This document shows positions 51,166 to 58,727 of a stretch of 64,000 nucleotides of DNA, piece by piece. Source of the stretch: Bryobacterales bacterium (GTDB lineage: Bacteria > Acidobacteriota > Terriglobia > Bryobacterales > Bryobacteraceae). Location: assembly GCA_016716385.1 (NCBI GenBank), contig JADJWL010000006.1:124001-188000 (forward strand). The letters are read 5' to 3'. The position numbers and the translations under genes were made by a program. Within the stretch, counting starts at the first letter, position 1, and each line of letters starts with the position of its first letter. The notes beneath the pieces are model-generated. The model did no database searches, was not told the origin of the DNA, and saw nothing but the letters and a program-made list of their open reading frames with translations.

Positions 51166-52323
51166 ATGGCCGCTGCTGCTTCCGCGTTGACGACGCTGAC
51201 CGAAGACGAACTGCTTTTCCAGTCGACCGTGCGCCGGTTCGCGCGCGAACAGATCGCCCCCTATTCCCGGGAAATGGATGAAGCAGGGGTCTTCCGGAAA
51301 GACATCATCCGCCAGTTCTTCGATCTCGGTCTGATGGCCATCGAAATCCCGGAGGAGTATGGCGGAGCCGAGGGGTCATTCTTTCAGGCCGTTCTGGCGG
51401 TGGAAGAGCTGTCGGCCGTCGATCCGTCGGCGGGCGTGATCGTCGACGTGCAGAATACCATTGTCAACAATGCCATTCTGCGGTGGGCCTCGGCGGAGCA
51501 GAAGCAGCGCTACCTGCCGCGGCTTGCCGCCGATACCGTGGCGTGCTACGCGCTGTCGGAAGCCGGTTCAGGCTCGGATGCGTTTGCGCTCGCCACCCGC
51601 GCCGAGGACCGCGGCGATCATTACGAACTGACCGGGCGGAAGCTCTGGATCACCAACGCCGCCGAGGCGGACCTGTTTCTGCTTTTCGCCAATATCAACC
51701 CGGAGGCCGGCTACCGGGGGATCACGGCGTTCCTCATTGAGCGCGAGTTCCCTGGTTTCTCAGTGGGGAAGAAAGAGAATAAGCTCGGTCTGCGCGCCTC
51801 GTCGACCTGCGAACTGATCCTGGACCGCTGCCGGGTCCCGAAGGCGAACGTCGTGGGCGAGGCCGGCAAGGGATACAAGATCGCCATCGAGACGCTGAAC
51901 GAGGGACGGATCGCCATCGGCGCCCAGATGATCGGGCTGGCGCGCGGCGCCCTCGATCACGCCATCGGGTACGCGAAGCAGCGCAAGCAGTTCGGCAAGG
52001 CGATCAGCGAGTTTCAGGGGGTGCAGTTTCAGCTTGCGCGAATGGCGACCGAGATCGAAGCGGCACGCCTGCTGGTCTACAACGCCGCCCGCCTCCGCGA
52101 CGCCGGACGCCCGTTCCTGACAGAAGCCGCCATGGCGAAGTATTATGCTTCTGAGATCGCCGAGAAAGCAGCTTCCCAGGCGATCGAGATCTTTGGCGGC
52201 GTGGGCATCACCAAGGAATACCCCGTGGAGAAGCTTTACCGGGATGCCAAGATCGGGCGGATTTACGAGGGGACGAGCAACATCCAGCTCCTCACGATCG
52301 CCAAGCAACTGTTAACGCGCTAG
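51166..52323 (+). CDS. Acyl-CoA dehydrogenase (short/branched-chain type)
   Basis: A 385-residue FAD flavoprotein catalysing alpha,beta-dehydrogenation of acyl-CoA in fatty-acid or branched-chain amino-acid breakdown. Family marks are CYALSEAGSGSDAFALATRAE, LWITNAAEADLFLLFA, KLGLRASSTCELILDRCRVP, FGKAISEFQGVQFQLARMATE, IFGGVGITKEYPVEKLYRDAKIGRIYEGTSNIQ. The catalytic base is Glu368 in YEGT. The start ATG 51166 is chosen because the preceding in-frame residues from 51109 lie in the promoter region of the divergent toxin-antitoxin pair. No electron-transfer flavoprotein gene is adjacent. Confidence 0.95.
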   Translation: MAAAASALTTLTEDELLFQSTVRRFAREQIAPYSREMDEAGVFRKDIIRQFFDLGLMAIEIPEEYGGAEGSFFQAVLAVEELSAVDPSAGVIVDVQNTIVNNAILRWASAEQKQRYLPRLAADTVACYALSEAGSGSDAFALATRAEDRGDHYELTGRKLWITNAAEADLFLLFANINPEAGYRGITAFLIEREFPGFSVGKKENKLGLRASSTCELILDRCRVPKANVVGEAGKGYKIAIETLNEGRIAIGAQMIGLARGALDHAIGYAKQRKQFGKAISEFQGVQFQLARMATEIEAARLLVYNAARLRDAGRPFLTEAAMAKYYASEIAEKAASQAIEIFGGVGITKEYPVEKLYRDAKIGRIYEGTSNIQLLTIAKQLLTR

Positions 52324-52376
52324 AAGCGCAACCCTGCCAGGGCCGGATACGTCTGGCGTAGAAGAAGAGAAGGATC

Positions 52377-53156
52377 ATGCGACGACTGCTTGCCACGATT
52401 GCGCTTTCCAGCCTCGCGGTATTCCCCGCGGCTTCGGAACCCAAGGAGATCGATCCCGAGGAGATCATCGCCAAGTTCGCCGCCAAAGAGGCCGAGTTCG
52501 CCCGCGCCCGCGAGAACTATACGTACCGGCAGACGGTGCGGATCCAGGAGATGACCGCGAGCGGGCAGCCGGGTGGCCGCCACGAGATGGTGTCCGACAT
52601 CATCTTCACGCAGGACGGCAAACGGACGGAGCGCGTCGTCCGCGCGCCTGTCTCGACCTTGCGCAACATCCTCATGACGCCGGAAGACGAGCAGGATTTG
52701 CGCAACGTGCAGCCGTTCGTCCTCACGACCGCCGACATCGATAAGTACCACGTCCGCTACCTCGGCAAGCAGAACGCCGACGAGATCCCGTGCTACGTGT
52801 TCGCCGTGAAGCCCAAGAAGATGGAGAAGGGCGAGCGGTACTTCGAAGGGCAGATCTGGGTGGATGACCGGGACCTGCAGATCGTCAAGACCTACGGCAA
52901 GGGCGTCGGGCTCATCAAAAAGGGATCGGACAACCAGTTCCCGCGGTTTGAGACCTATCGCGAGCAGATCGACGGCCAGTACTGGTTCCCCACCTACACC
53001 ATCGCCAACGACACGCTGCAGTTCCAGAGCGGCCCGCAGCGCATCCGGATGAGCGTGAAGTACGAGGACTACAAGCAGTTCAAGAGCGAAGTGGAGATCA
53101 AGTTCGGCGAGGTGGTCGACGAGGAGGCAAAGCCCGCGGCGCCGCCCAAGCCGTGA
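52377..53156 (+). CDS. Secreted protein, outer-membrane-lipoprotein-sorting-like
   Basis: A 259-residue protein with signal MRRLLATIALSSLAVFPAASE. A helical start (EIDPEEIIAKFAAKEAEFARARENYTYRQTVRI) is followed by beta-rich sequence: DIIFTQDGKRTERVVRAP, YHVRYLGKQNADEIPCYVFAVKPKKMEKGERYFEGQIWVDDRDLQIVKTYGKG, DGQYWFPTYTIANDTLQF, IRMSVKYEDYKQFKSEVEIKFGEVVDEE. The latter pattern resembles LolA/LolB-like proteins. It may be distantly related to the protein at 20796. It follows the acyl-CoA dehydrogenase gene by 53 bp. Function is unknown. Confidence 0.8.
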   Translation: MRRLLATIALSSLAVFPAASEPKEIDPEEIIAKFAAKEAEFARARENYTYRQTVRIQEMTASGQPGGRHEMVSDIIFTQDGKRTERVVRAPVSTLRNILMTPEDEQDLRNVQPFVLTTADIDKYHVRYLGKQNADEIPCYVFAVKPKKMEKGERYFEGQIWVDDRDLQIVKTYGKGVGLIKKGSDNQFPRFETYREQIDGQYWFPTYTIANDTLQFQSGPQRIRMSVKYEDYKQFKSEVEIKFGEVVDEEAKPAAPPKP

Positions 53157-53176
53157 TGCTGCTAGCATCGTAGGCG

Positions 53177-53407
53177 ATGGCAACCAAGGTATCGGTATTG
53201 AACAATGGGCCCCTGCGGATCGAAGGCGAATTCACCGTCTGCGACGCGCTGGGGAAAGAGTATGGTCTGGCCGGGCGGACGGTGTTGTCGCTGTGCCGCT
53301 GCGGCCTTTCAGAGAATAAACCGTTCTGCGACGGCAATCACGCGCGGCAGGGTTTTCAATCCCTTTGCGAGGCGCGTGATCTGCCGCCTCCGAAGCCGAA
53401 AGTGTAG
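53177..53407 (+). CDS. CDGSH iron-sulfur domain protein
   Basis: A 76-residue protein with the [2Fe-2S] motif Cys40-x-Cys42, Ser45, Pro49, Cys51-Asp-Gly-Asn-His55 (LCRCGLSENKPFCDGNH). Three Cys and one His would hold the cluster, as in mitoNEET-type proteins. No membrane anchor is present, so it is soluble. The preceding part (IEGEFTVCDALGKEYGLAGRTVLSLC) is usual for bacterial members. The gene ends next to the convergent Mrp-type ATPase gene. CDGSH proteins transfer clusters or electrons, so a link with the Fe-S-handling neighbour is plausible. Confidence 0.9.
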   Translation: MATKVSVLNNGPLRIEGEFTVCDALGKEYGLAGRTVLSLCRCGLSENKPFCDGNHARQGFQSLCEARDLPPPKPKV

Positions 53408-54241
53408 TTAGTCTTCTACGGTCAGGCTGGGCCCGCCCTTGGCTGCGGCGGCGTCCAGCCCTACCTGTGCATGGCGCGCCAGCTCGAGGAAAGCAGCCGC
53501 GCGCGGGTCATTGCCATCGCGCAACCCGACCGGATTTCCCGTATCCCCCCCAATCCTGACTTCCGGATCCAGTGGAATCTCACCGAGAAACGGAACCCCC
53601 ATCTGCTCGGCCGTCCGCTTGCCCCCGCCCTGCCCGAACACGTCGAGGCGCTCGCCCGAGGGCAGCACCAGGTAGCTCATGTTTTCCACGATACCCAGCA
53701 CCTCGACGCGGACCTGCTGGAACATCAGCACCGCCTTGCGGGCGTCTTCGAGCGAGACGTCGGACGGCGTCGTGACGACGATGGCGCCCGTGATCGGCGC
53801 TGTCTGGATCAAGCTCAACTGCACGTCGCCTGTGCCCGGAGGCAGGTCGATCACCAGGTAATCGAGCGGTGCCCAGTCGACGCCGCGGAGAAACTGCTGG
53901 ATGACCGAGTGGAGCATCGGACCGCGCCAGACCAGCGGTTTGTCGCCGGGGTTCAGAAAGCCCATCGACATCATCTTCACGCCGTGCTGGACGAGCGGCT
54001 GGATGCGCTCCCCGAGCGCAGTCGGAGTCTGGCGCACCCCCATCATGAGTGGCACGTTCGGCCCGTAGACGTCGGCGTCGAGCAGGCCGACGCTATGGCC
54101 CATCTTCGCCAGCGACAACGAGATATTCACGGAGACAGTCGTCTTGCCGACGCCGCCTTTCCCCGACCCGATGGCGATCAGGTGCCGGACGCCGGGAATC
54201 GGAAGCTTCGGGGGAATCGCGCCAGATTGTGGAGAACCCAT
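53408..54241 (-). CDS. Mrp/ApbC-type P-loop ATPase lacking CxxC
   Basis: A 277-residue P-loop NTPase of the Mrp/NBP35 family with deviant Walker A at 25-34 (GSGKGGVGKTT), LLDADVYGPNVPLMMG, DYLVIDLPPGTGDVQLSL and VVTTPSDVSLEDARKAV. Family members carry Fe-S clusters to target proteins through a bridging CxxC. Here the stretch after ENMSY reads LVLPSGERLDVFGQGGG, so Leu193 and Gly196 stand where the two Cys should be. The N-terminal MIP18-type domain is also absent. It may have lost or changed its cluster role. It converges on the CDGSH gene with no gap. Confidence 0.9.
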   Translation of the reverse strand: MGSPQSGAIPPKLPIPGVRHLIAIGSGKGGVGKTTVSVNISLSLAKMGHSVGLLDADVYGPNVPLMMGVRQTPTALGERIQPLVQHGVKMMSMGFLNPGDKPLVWRGPMLHSVIQQFLRGVDWAPLDYLVIDLPPGTGDVQLSLIQTAPITGAIVVTTPSDVSLEDARKAVLMFQQVRVEVLGIVENMSYLVLPSGERLDVFGQGGGKRTAEQMGVPFLGEIPLDPEVRIGGDTGNPVGLRDGNDPRAAAFLELARHAQVGLDAAAAKGGPSLTVED

Positions 54242-54292
54242 TTCCTTCTAGTGTAGAACGCCGGTGGACCGGGACCGGAACGTGACGCCGGG

Positions 54293-56572
54293 TCAGGCCC
54301 CCGGCCGCACCTCCACTCTGGCAGCCCGAAACACGGCCTCCAGGAAGGCTGGTTCGTCATCGAAGACAAGCTTCGCTTCGAGCCAGTAGATGCCCGGTTC
54401 ATCCAGTGGGCAGTTGACCCAGTCTTTCTCCGTGGTGAGCAGGCGCGGCGCGAGGCGGCGCAGACCCGCCAGTTCATCCACTGAATACGTATGGTGGTCG
54501 GGAAACGCCTGCCGCGCTACCGGAGCTGCTCCCAGTTCCGCCAGCGTCCGCCAGAAGCTGTGCGGGCTGCCGAGTCCGCAGAACGCGGCGGCGGGCCCGG
54601 GTGTATCGCTCAGCGGGAGCCGCCGGCCGGTCGCTCCCTCCACCCAGCCGACCGGCTCCAGCCACGTCCGGAAGACCGGCGCCGTCGCGTTGTACCGGCG
54701 AACGTGCGCGACGATCCCGGGCGCCGGGCGCCTGCGCCTTGTGATCACGACAATTGCGGCCCGCGCCAGCGCCTCCGGCCCTTCACGGAAGCGCCCCAAC
54801 GGCAGCACAGGACCGAAGGGCTCCGCGCCATCCAGCAGGACAATGTCGCAGTCCCGCGCGAGGGGCCAGTGCTGGAAGCCGTCATCGAGGAGGAACGCCG
54901 GCGGCTCCGGCCGCAACAACGCCGCGGCGGCGAGGCGGTCGCTGCCGATCCCGACCCGTGCCACGCCCGCCCGCAGGTAGATCTGCGCTTCGTCGCCGGT
55001 TCGCTCGCGCGGTTCGGTGGCGCCGGCGGGCAGCGCGAGTACCGCGCGCTCGCGGCGGCCGTACCCGCGCGTCAGGATCGCGCCTCCCTCAATTCGTCCG
55101 GCGAGCCAGGCGACCAGCGGCGTTTTCCCCGTCCCGCCGGTCGCCAGGTTCCCCACGCTCACGACCGGGGCGGGAAGACGGCGCGGGCGCCGCAAGCGCT
55201 GGTCGAGCGCCATGCCGGCCCGCCACAGCAGAGTGAGCGGACCCAGCAACAGGCGGCGGTGAAGCCCCGGCAACACACGCGGAACCGCTGCGTCGTGCGC
55301 CTCCAGGATCGCGGCGAGCGCATTTTCCGTAGCGCCTGTCTGCGCTGCGGCGCATCGCTTCGCCCGCTCCCCCAACTCGATGCACCGCGCCGGATCGTCC
55401 AGCAGGGCGGCGACGGCGGGGGCCAGCCCCTCGGCGCCATCCACTTCGACCCAGGCATCCGCCCCACGGAACGCAGCGGCCATTTCCGGGAAATTCTGCA
55501 TGTATCGGCCCACTACGATGGCGCGCGCAAAGCCCGCGGGTTCCAGAGGATTGTGCCCGCCGTGCGTCACGATCGAGCCGCCGATGAACACGACATCGGC
55601 CCGGCCGAACAAGCCCGCCAGTTCGCCGATGGTATCGAGCAGCAGCACTCCCGGCAGCGCCAGGGGCGCCAGCGCCGATCGCCGCACATACCGGGTACCC
55701 GCGCGCTCCAGCAGTTCCGCCGCCAGCGCAAAGCGCTCCGGCTTCCGTGGCGCCAGCACCAGGAGCAATCCAGGGCGCGCCGCCGAAAGTTCCTGGAAAG
55801 CGCCAATCACCGTCGCCTCCTCATCCGGAGGCATTGTGCTCGCGGCGATCCACACGGCTTCGGGAGCTGTGCGATCCAGGAATTCGATCACTGCCATTGG
55901 GGGCGGCGGCGGCTGGATGTCGAACTTCAGGTTGCCGCCAACCCGCACGAGGTCCGGCGGAGCGCCCGCCGCCAGATAGCGCCTCCGCATCTCTTCGGTC
56001 TGCACGAGAATCGCGCCGGGTTTCGACAGCGTGTGGCGGAAGAACCAGCGCAGCCGCGCATAGCGCGCCGCGACGCGATCGGAGATGCGGCCGTTGATCA
56101 CGACCAGTCCGAGACCGGCGCGCCTGGTCTCCGTGAACAGGTTGGGCCAGATCTCGGTCTCCGCGACCACCACAACAGCGGGGCGCAGCGTCCGCAGCAC
56201 CCGGCGCACGGCAAACACGTAGTCGAGCGGCGCAAAGAAAATGCCGTCGGCCAGACCCCGAAGGCGCTCTTCGGCCAGGGCGCGCCCGGCCAGCGTGGTT
56301 GTGGACACCCAGACCGGCGTACCGGGAAGCTCCCGCCGCAGGTGCCCGACAAGCCCGGCCACCGACAGCACTTCGCCCACCGAAACGGCATGCAACCAGA
56401 TGCCGCCCGCGGGAGTCTCATGGTAAGGCCCTGGCAGGCAGCCCAGGCGTTCGGCCAGCGTGCGCCAGTACGCGGGCGTCCGGGCGGTGCGGACCAGGAA
56501 GTACAATGCCAGGAAGGGCATCGCCGCTCCCAGCAGGAAGCGGTAAAGGAGAGAGATGCAGATTCCGGTCAA
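54293..56572 (-). CDS. Fused Kdo transferase (WaaA) and lipid A 4'-kinase (LpxK)
   Basis: A 759-residue fusion protein. Residues 1-430 are a GT-B Kdo transferase with an N-terminal membrane anchor (LLYRFLLGAAMPFLALYFLV), WLHAVSVGEVLSV, ETEIWPNLF, NGRIS and GGSIVTHGGHNPLEPAGF. Residues 450-755 are LpxK, with the P-loop VSVGNLATGGTGKTPLVAW, RGYGRRERA, DEAQIYLR and LLDDGFQHW-LARDCDIVLLD. LpxK phosphorylates the lipid A disaccharide at 4', and WaaA then adds Kdo. The two enzymes are normally separate genes. TTG 56572 is chosen (ATG 56521 and TTG 56620 are alternatives). The start overlaps the divergent secreted-protein gene. Confidence 0.9.
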   Translation of the reverse strand: MTGICISLLYRFLLGAAMPFLALYFLVRTARTPAYWRTLAERLGCLPGPYHETPAGGIWLHAVSVGEVLSVAGLVGHLRRELPGTPVWVSTTTLAGRALAEERLRGLADGIFFAPLDYVFAVRRVLRTLRPAVVVVAETEIWPNLFTETRRAGLGLVVINGRISDRVAARYARLRWFFRHTLSKPGAILVQTEEMRRRYLAAGAPPDLVRVGGNLKFDIQPPPPPMAVIEFLDRTAPEAVWIAASTMPPDEEATVIGAFQELSAARPGLLLVLAPRKPERFALAAELLERAGTRYVRRSALAPLALPGVLLLDTIGELAGLFGRADVVFIGGSIVTHGGHNPLEPAGFARAIVVGRYMQNFPEMAAAFRGADAWVEVDGAEGLAPAVAALLDDPARCIELGERAKRCAAAQTGATENALAAILEAHDAAVPRVLPGLHRRLLLGPLTLLWRAGMALDQRLRRPRRLPAPVVSVGNLATGGTGKTPLVAWLAGRIEGGAILTRGYGRRERAVLALPAGATEPRERTGDEAQIYLRAGVARVGIGSDRLAAAALLRPEPPAFLLDDGFQHWPLARDCDIVLLDGAEPFGPVLPLGRFREGPEALARAAIVVITRRRRPAPGIVAHVRRYNATAPVFRTWLEPVGWVEGATGRRLPLSDTPGPAAAFCGLGSPHSFWRTLAELGAAPVARQAFPDHHTYSVDELAGLRRLAPRLLTTEKDWVNCPLDEPGIYWLEAKLVFDDEPAFLEAVFRAARVEVRPGA

Positions 56573-57158
56573 ATCCCTGATTCTTGTGCTGAGTATAGCC
56601 GCCGGTCTGGCGGCGGACAAGGATCAGCCGTTCAAGGCGGGTCCGGTCGCGGGCTACGCGAACAAGCAGACAAATGAAAACGTCACGATCGCGGCCAAAC
56701 CGTACGACACCGAGGAACTGGCGAAGGCGGCGTTCGGGAAAGTGAACCCGAACCGCGAGGGTGTACTGCCGGTGCTGGTCGTGATCCGCAACGACACCGG
56801 GAAGGCGATCTCTCTCGAGGGTTTGCGCGCGGAGTACATCACGCCGAACCGCACCAAGATCGAAGCGACCCCGGTCGAGGACCTCACCTATCTGCAAGGG
56901 CCCAACCGGCCGGATTACCGCACCAGTCCGATCCCGGGCCAGGGGCCCCGGGTGAAGCGCAGGAAGAACCCGCTCGCCGGGTCGCAGATGAGTGTCCGCG
57001 CGCTGGCGGTGCAGATGCTCCCGAGCGGCGAAGAAGCCAGCGGGTTTGTCTACTTCCAGACGGGGCACCGCCGCGGCTCGATCCTGTACCTGACAGGCCT
57101 GCGCGACGCCACATCGGGCCGCGAGCTTTTCTACTTCGAGATTCCGCTCGACGACTAG
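56556..57158 (+). CDS. Secreted protein of unknown function
   Basis: A 200-residue protein with a signal peptide (MQIPVKSLILVLSIAAGLA) and Shine-Dalgarno AAAGGAGAG before ATG 56556. The mature part has ADKDQPFKAGPVAGYANKQTNENVTIAAKPYDTEELAKAAFGKVNPNREGVLPVLVVIRNDTGKAISLEGLRAEYITPNRTKIEATP and ends GRELFYFEIPLDD, with a beta-sandwich look. No family is recognised. It overlaps the start of the fused WaaA-LpxK gene on the other strand, so both genes share a short region of DNA for their starts. Its end meets the P450 remnant. Confidence 0.75.
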   Translation: MQIPVKSLILVLSIAAGLAADKDQPFKAGPVAGYANKQTNENVTIAAKPYDTEELAKAAFGKVNPNREGVLPVLVVIRNDTGKAISLEGLRAEYITPNRTKIEATPVEDLTYLQGPNRPDYRTSPIPGQGPRVKRRKNPLAGSQMSVRALAVQMLPSGEEASGFVYFQTGHRRGSILYLTGLRDATSGRELFYFEIPLDD

Positions 57159-57480
57159 CGGGGCGCGAGGCGCACCCGGACACCCCCGCCCGATTCGAGC
57201 GTCAGGCTCCAGCCGGAACCGCTTCGTCACGGCGGACAGGACGCGGGTAGCGATCAGTCGGGCAAGAAACTGGCCCATGCAGACCCTGGGGCTGCCTCCG
57301 AAGGGGAAGTAGGTGTACGTGTGGGCGTGTGTTTGCCTTCGTACGGAAGAGCTCCGGGTTGAGCCTTTCAGGATCCGGCGGGGATCGACGGGCCACCGGG
57401 TAGGAGGTCATCCCGCACGGCACGGCGCGGGGCGTGTAGATCCAGGAGATCCAGGTGTTAAACGATGGATATGACTGGAG
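57155..57480 (-). pseudogene. Cytochrome P450 C-terminal remnant
   Basis: Minus-strand frames contain broken pieces of the P450 C-terminus. One frame gives WISWIYTPRAVPCGMTSYPV and RRSPPDPERLNPELFRTKAN (region after the K-helix). A second frame gives YFPFGGSPRVCMGQFLARLI, the heme-binding loop with the ligand Cys and the L-helix. A third gives WSLTLESGGGVRVRLAPR and a stop at 57155. At least two frameshifts separate these parts, and nothing of the first three quarters of a P450 is visible upstream. It fills most of the 413-bp gap between flanking genes, together with the AT-rich promoter of the next gene. Confidence 0.85.
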
Positions 57481-57519
57481 TTATCCCTATTTATTATCCA
57501 CGCATTAAATTTACATTAA

Positions 57520-57554
57520 AAGTATTGTTCGGACTGAGAGCCGAGACAATACTT
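57520..57554 (+). promoter_or_regulatory. Hairpin before the Cys-rich protein gene
   Basis: AAGTATTGT (57520-57528) and ACAATACTT (57546-57554) are perfect 9-bp inverted arms around 17 bases that include an inner CGG/CCG pair. The AGGAGG ribosome site begins 5 bp later. The preceding 70 bp is AT-rich (ATTAAATTTACATTAAA), unlike the rest of the window. It could be an operator or a leader hairpin. Confidence 0.55.
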
Positions 57555-57571
57555 GATCCAGGAGGCAAGTA

Positions 57572-57898
57572 ATGTTCGCTCCCCCCCCCCGTTCCCTCAC
57601 TCTCGTCGCTGCTCTTTTCTTGAGCGCGTTGGCGGTTGGCACGACTCTTGGCACCTGGAAAGTTCAGGCAGACTGCTCGATGCACGACGGCAAGTGCCGC
57701 TGCACTTCTGGTTCCGGCTGCTGTAGTCTCAGAGTCGACGAGTACTCCTGCACAGTAGAGCAACGTTGCCAGACAGAGTATTGTGGCCAAAGCGGCGGTA
57801 TTGGTTGCGGCACGACGCAGCCGGGATGGACTGAGACCTGCGTCCCCAATATTGGGATGTGCACTGTGTCGCTGTGCCCCTGCGCAGGTTACTGCTAG
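57572..57898 (+). CDS. Cysteine-rich secreted protein
   Basis: A 108-residue protein with a signal peptide (about 1-32, ending KVQAD) and a mature part of about 76 residues containing 14 cysteines: CSMHDGKCRC, GSGCC, YSC, QRC, EYC, IGC, ETC, GMC, LCPCAGYC. The even number suggests seven disulfide bonds or a metal-binding role. AGGAGG precedes ATG 57572 by 6 bases. Codons 4-7 hold a run of ten C bases (57581-57590), so slippage could turn expression off. Composition is less GC-rich than neighbours. The family is not recognised. It is followed by a membrane-anchored protein in the same direction. Confidence 0.8.
   Translation: MFAPPPRSLTLVAALFLSALAVGTTLGTWKVQADCSMHDGKCRCTSGSGCCSLRVDEYSCTVEQRCQTEYCGQSGGIGCGTTQPGWTETCVPNIGMCTVSLCPCAGYC
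57581..57590 (+). repeat. Poly-C tract in coding sequence
   Basis: Ten consecutive C bases span codons 4 to 7 of the Cys-rich protein gene, right after the start. Such a homopolymer near the 5' end of a surface-protein gene is typical of slipped-strand phase variation, though it could also reflect an assembly miscount. Confidence 0.7.
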
Positions 57899-57933
57899 CG
57901 TAAACCGGAATGAAATCCGCACGAGGTGATGGT

Positions 57934-58725
57934 ATGAGAAAGAAAGTAGTCCTGACTGGAATCGCCGTGGCGATTCTTGCGGGCAGTTTTCTGTTGACAC
58001 ACCGCCTGAAATCACAGGCTCTTCTCTCGAGCCGGGTAACGGGCTACACCGTGGAGCTTCATGAGGTTGCGACGAATACGGAAGGCACGCGACGCGAAGA
58101 AAGGGACTTGGTTTGCGCGGTGCGATCGGACGGCTCAACGGTTCTAGGGAACCGTGTCACGATGCCGGACGGCCGGACAGTGTGGAACCGGACAATTACT
58201 CTGGTAACGGAGAAAATTCGGGCGCGAGTTCACGCCGCCAGCGGCACCGTCTCGACCGAGGCCCCTCCGGAGCAGGTTCTGCTGGGGATGAAGGTCCGGA
58301 CGCCAGACCCAACGTGCGCCGCCCTTCCGCGCGAAATGACTGTGTTTCAGCCCATTGGAACGGCGCAGGTGCACGGATGGGCGGCTTCGAAACTGGTGCA
58401 CGAGGATTCGTACGCGCGGATGGAACGTTGGCGTGCCCCGGAATTGGACTGCGCCGAGGTCTATTCCCGCACGGAGTTCAAGGACAAGAAGGGGACGGGC
58501 CGGATCACCGCCGTCAGCGAGCAGATAGCAACCCGAATCCTTCACGGCGAACCGGACCCGGCACTTTTCGATGTCCCTACTGGGCTCAAGGAGGTGCCGC
58601 CATCCGGACTGCTTGAGGAAGCGGCCCTGGTTCTAGGAATAGTCCTCGAACAGAGTGCTGCTGTTCGTGAGCGGCTTTCCACTCTGGACATGGTCTATTG
58701 GGACCGGCGGCCTCGCGGAAAGTGA
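57934..58725 (+). CDS. Membrane-anchored protein of unknown function
   Basis: A 263-residue protein. ATG 57934 follows GAGGTGATGGT, and an upstream ATG 57910 would add 8 residues. A single N-terminal helix (VVLTGIAVAILAGSFLLTHRL) is followed by a soluble extracytoplasmic part: RVTGYTVELHEVATNTEGTRREERDLVCAVRSDGSTVLGNRV, VRTPDPTCAALPREMTVFQ, ELDCAEVYSRTEFKDKKGTGRITAVSEQIATRILHGEPDPALFDVPTGLKEVPP. The latter end suggests a beta domain like those in secreted acidobacterial proteins. No family is recognised. It sits 35 bp after the Cys-rich gene and may work with it. Confidence 0.75.
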   Translation: MRKKVVLTGIAVAILAGSFLLTHRLKSQALLSSRVTGYTVELHEVATNTEGTRREERDLVCAVRSDGSTVLGNRVTMPDGRTVWNRTITLVTEKIRARVHAASGTVSTEAPPEQVLLGMKVRTPDPTCAALPREMTVFQPIGTAQVHGWAASKLVHEDSYARMERWRAPELDCAEVYSRTEFKDKKGTGRITAVSEQIATRILHGEPDPALFDVPTGLKEVPPSGLLEEAALVLGIVLEQSAAVRERLSTLDMVYWDRRPRGK

Positions 58726-58727
58726 AA

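Noticed and set aside
57494..58138. 214-codon open frame antisense to the Cys-rich protein
   Set aside because: It has no start context and crosses two plus-strand genes with good Shine-Dalgarno sites and signal peptides.
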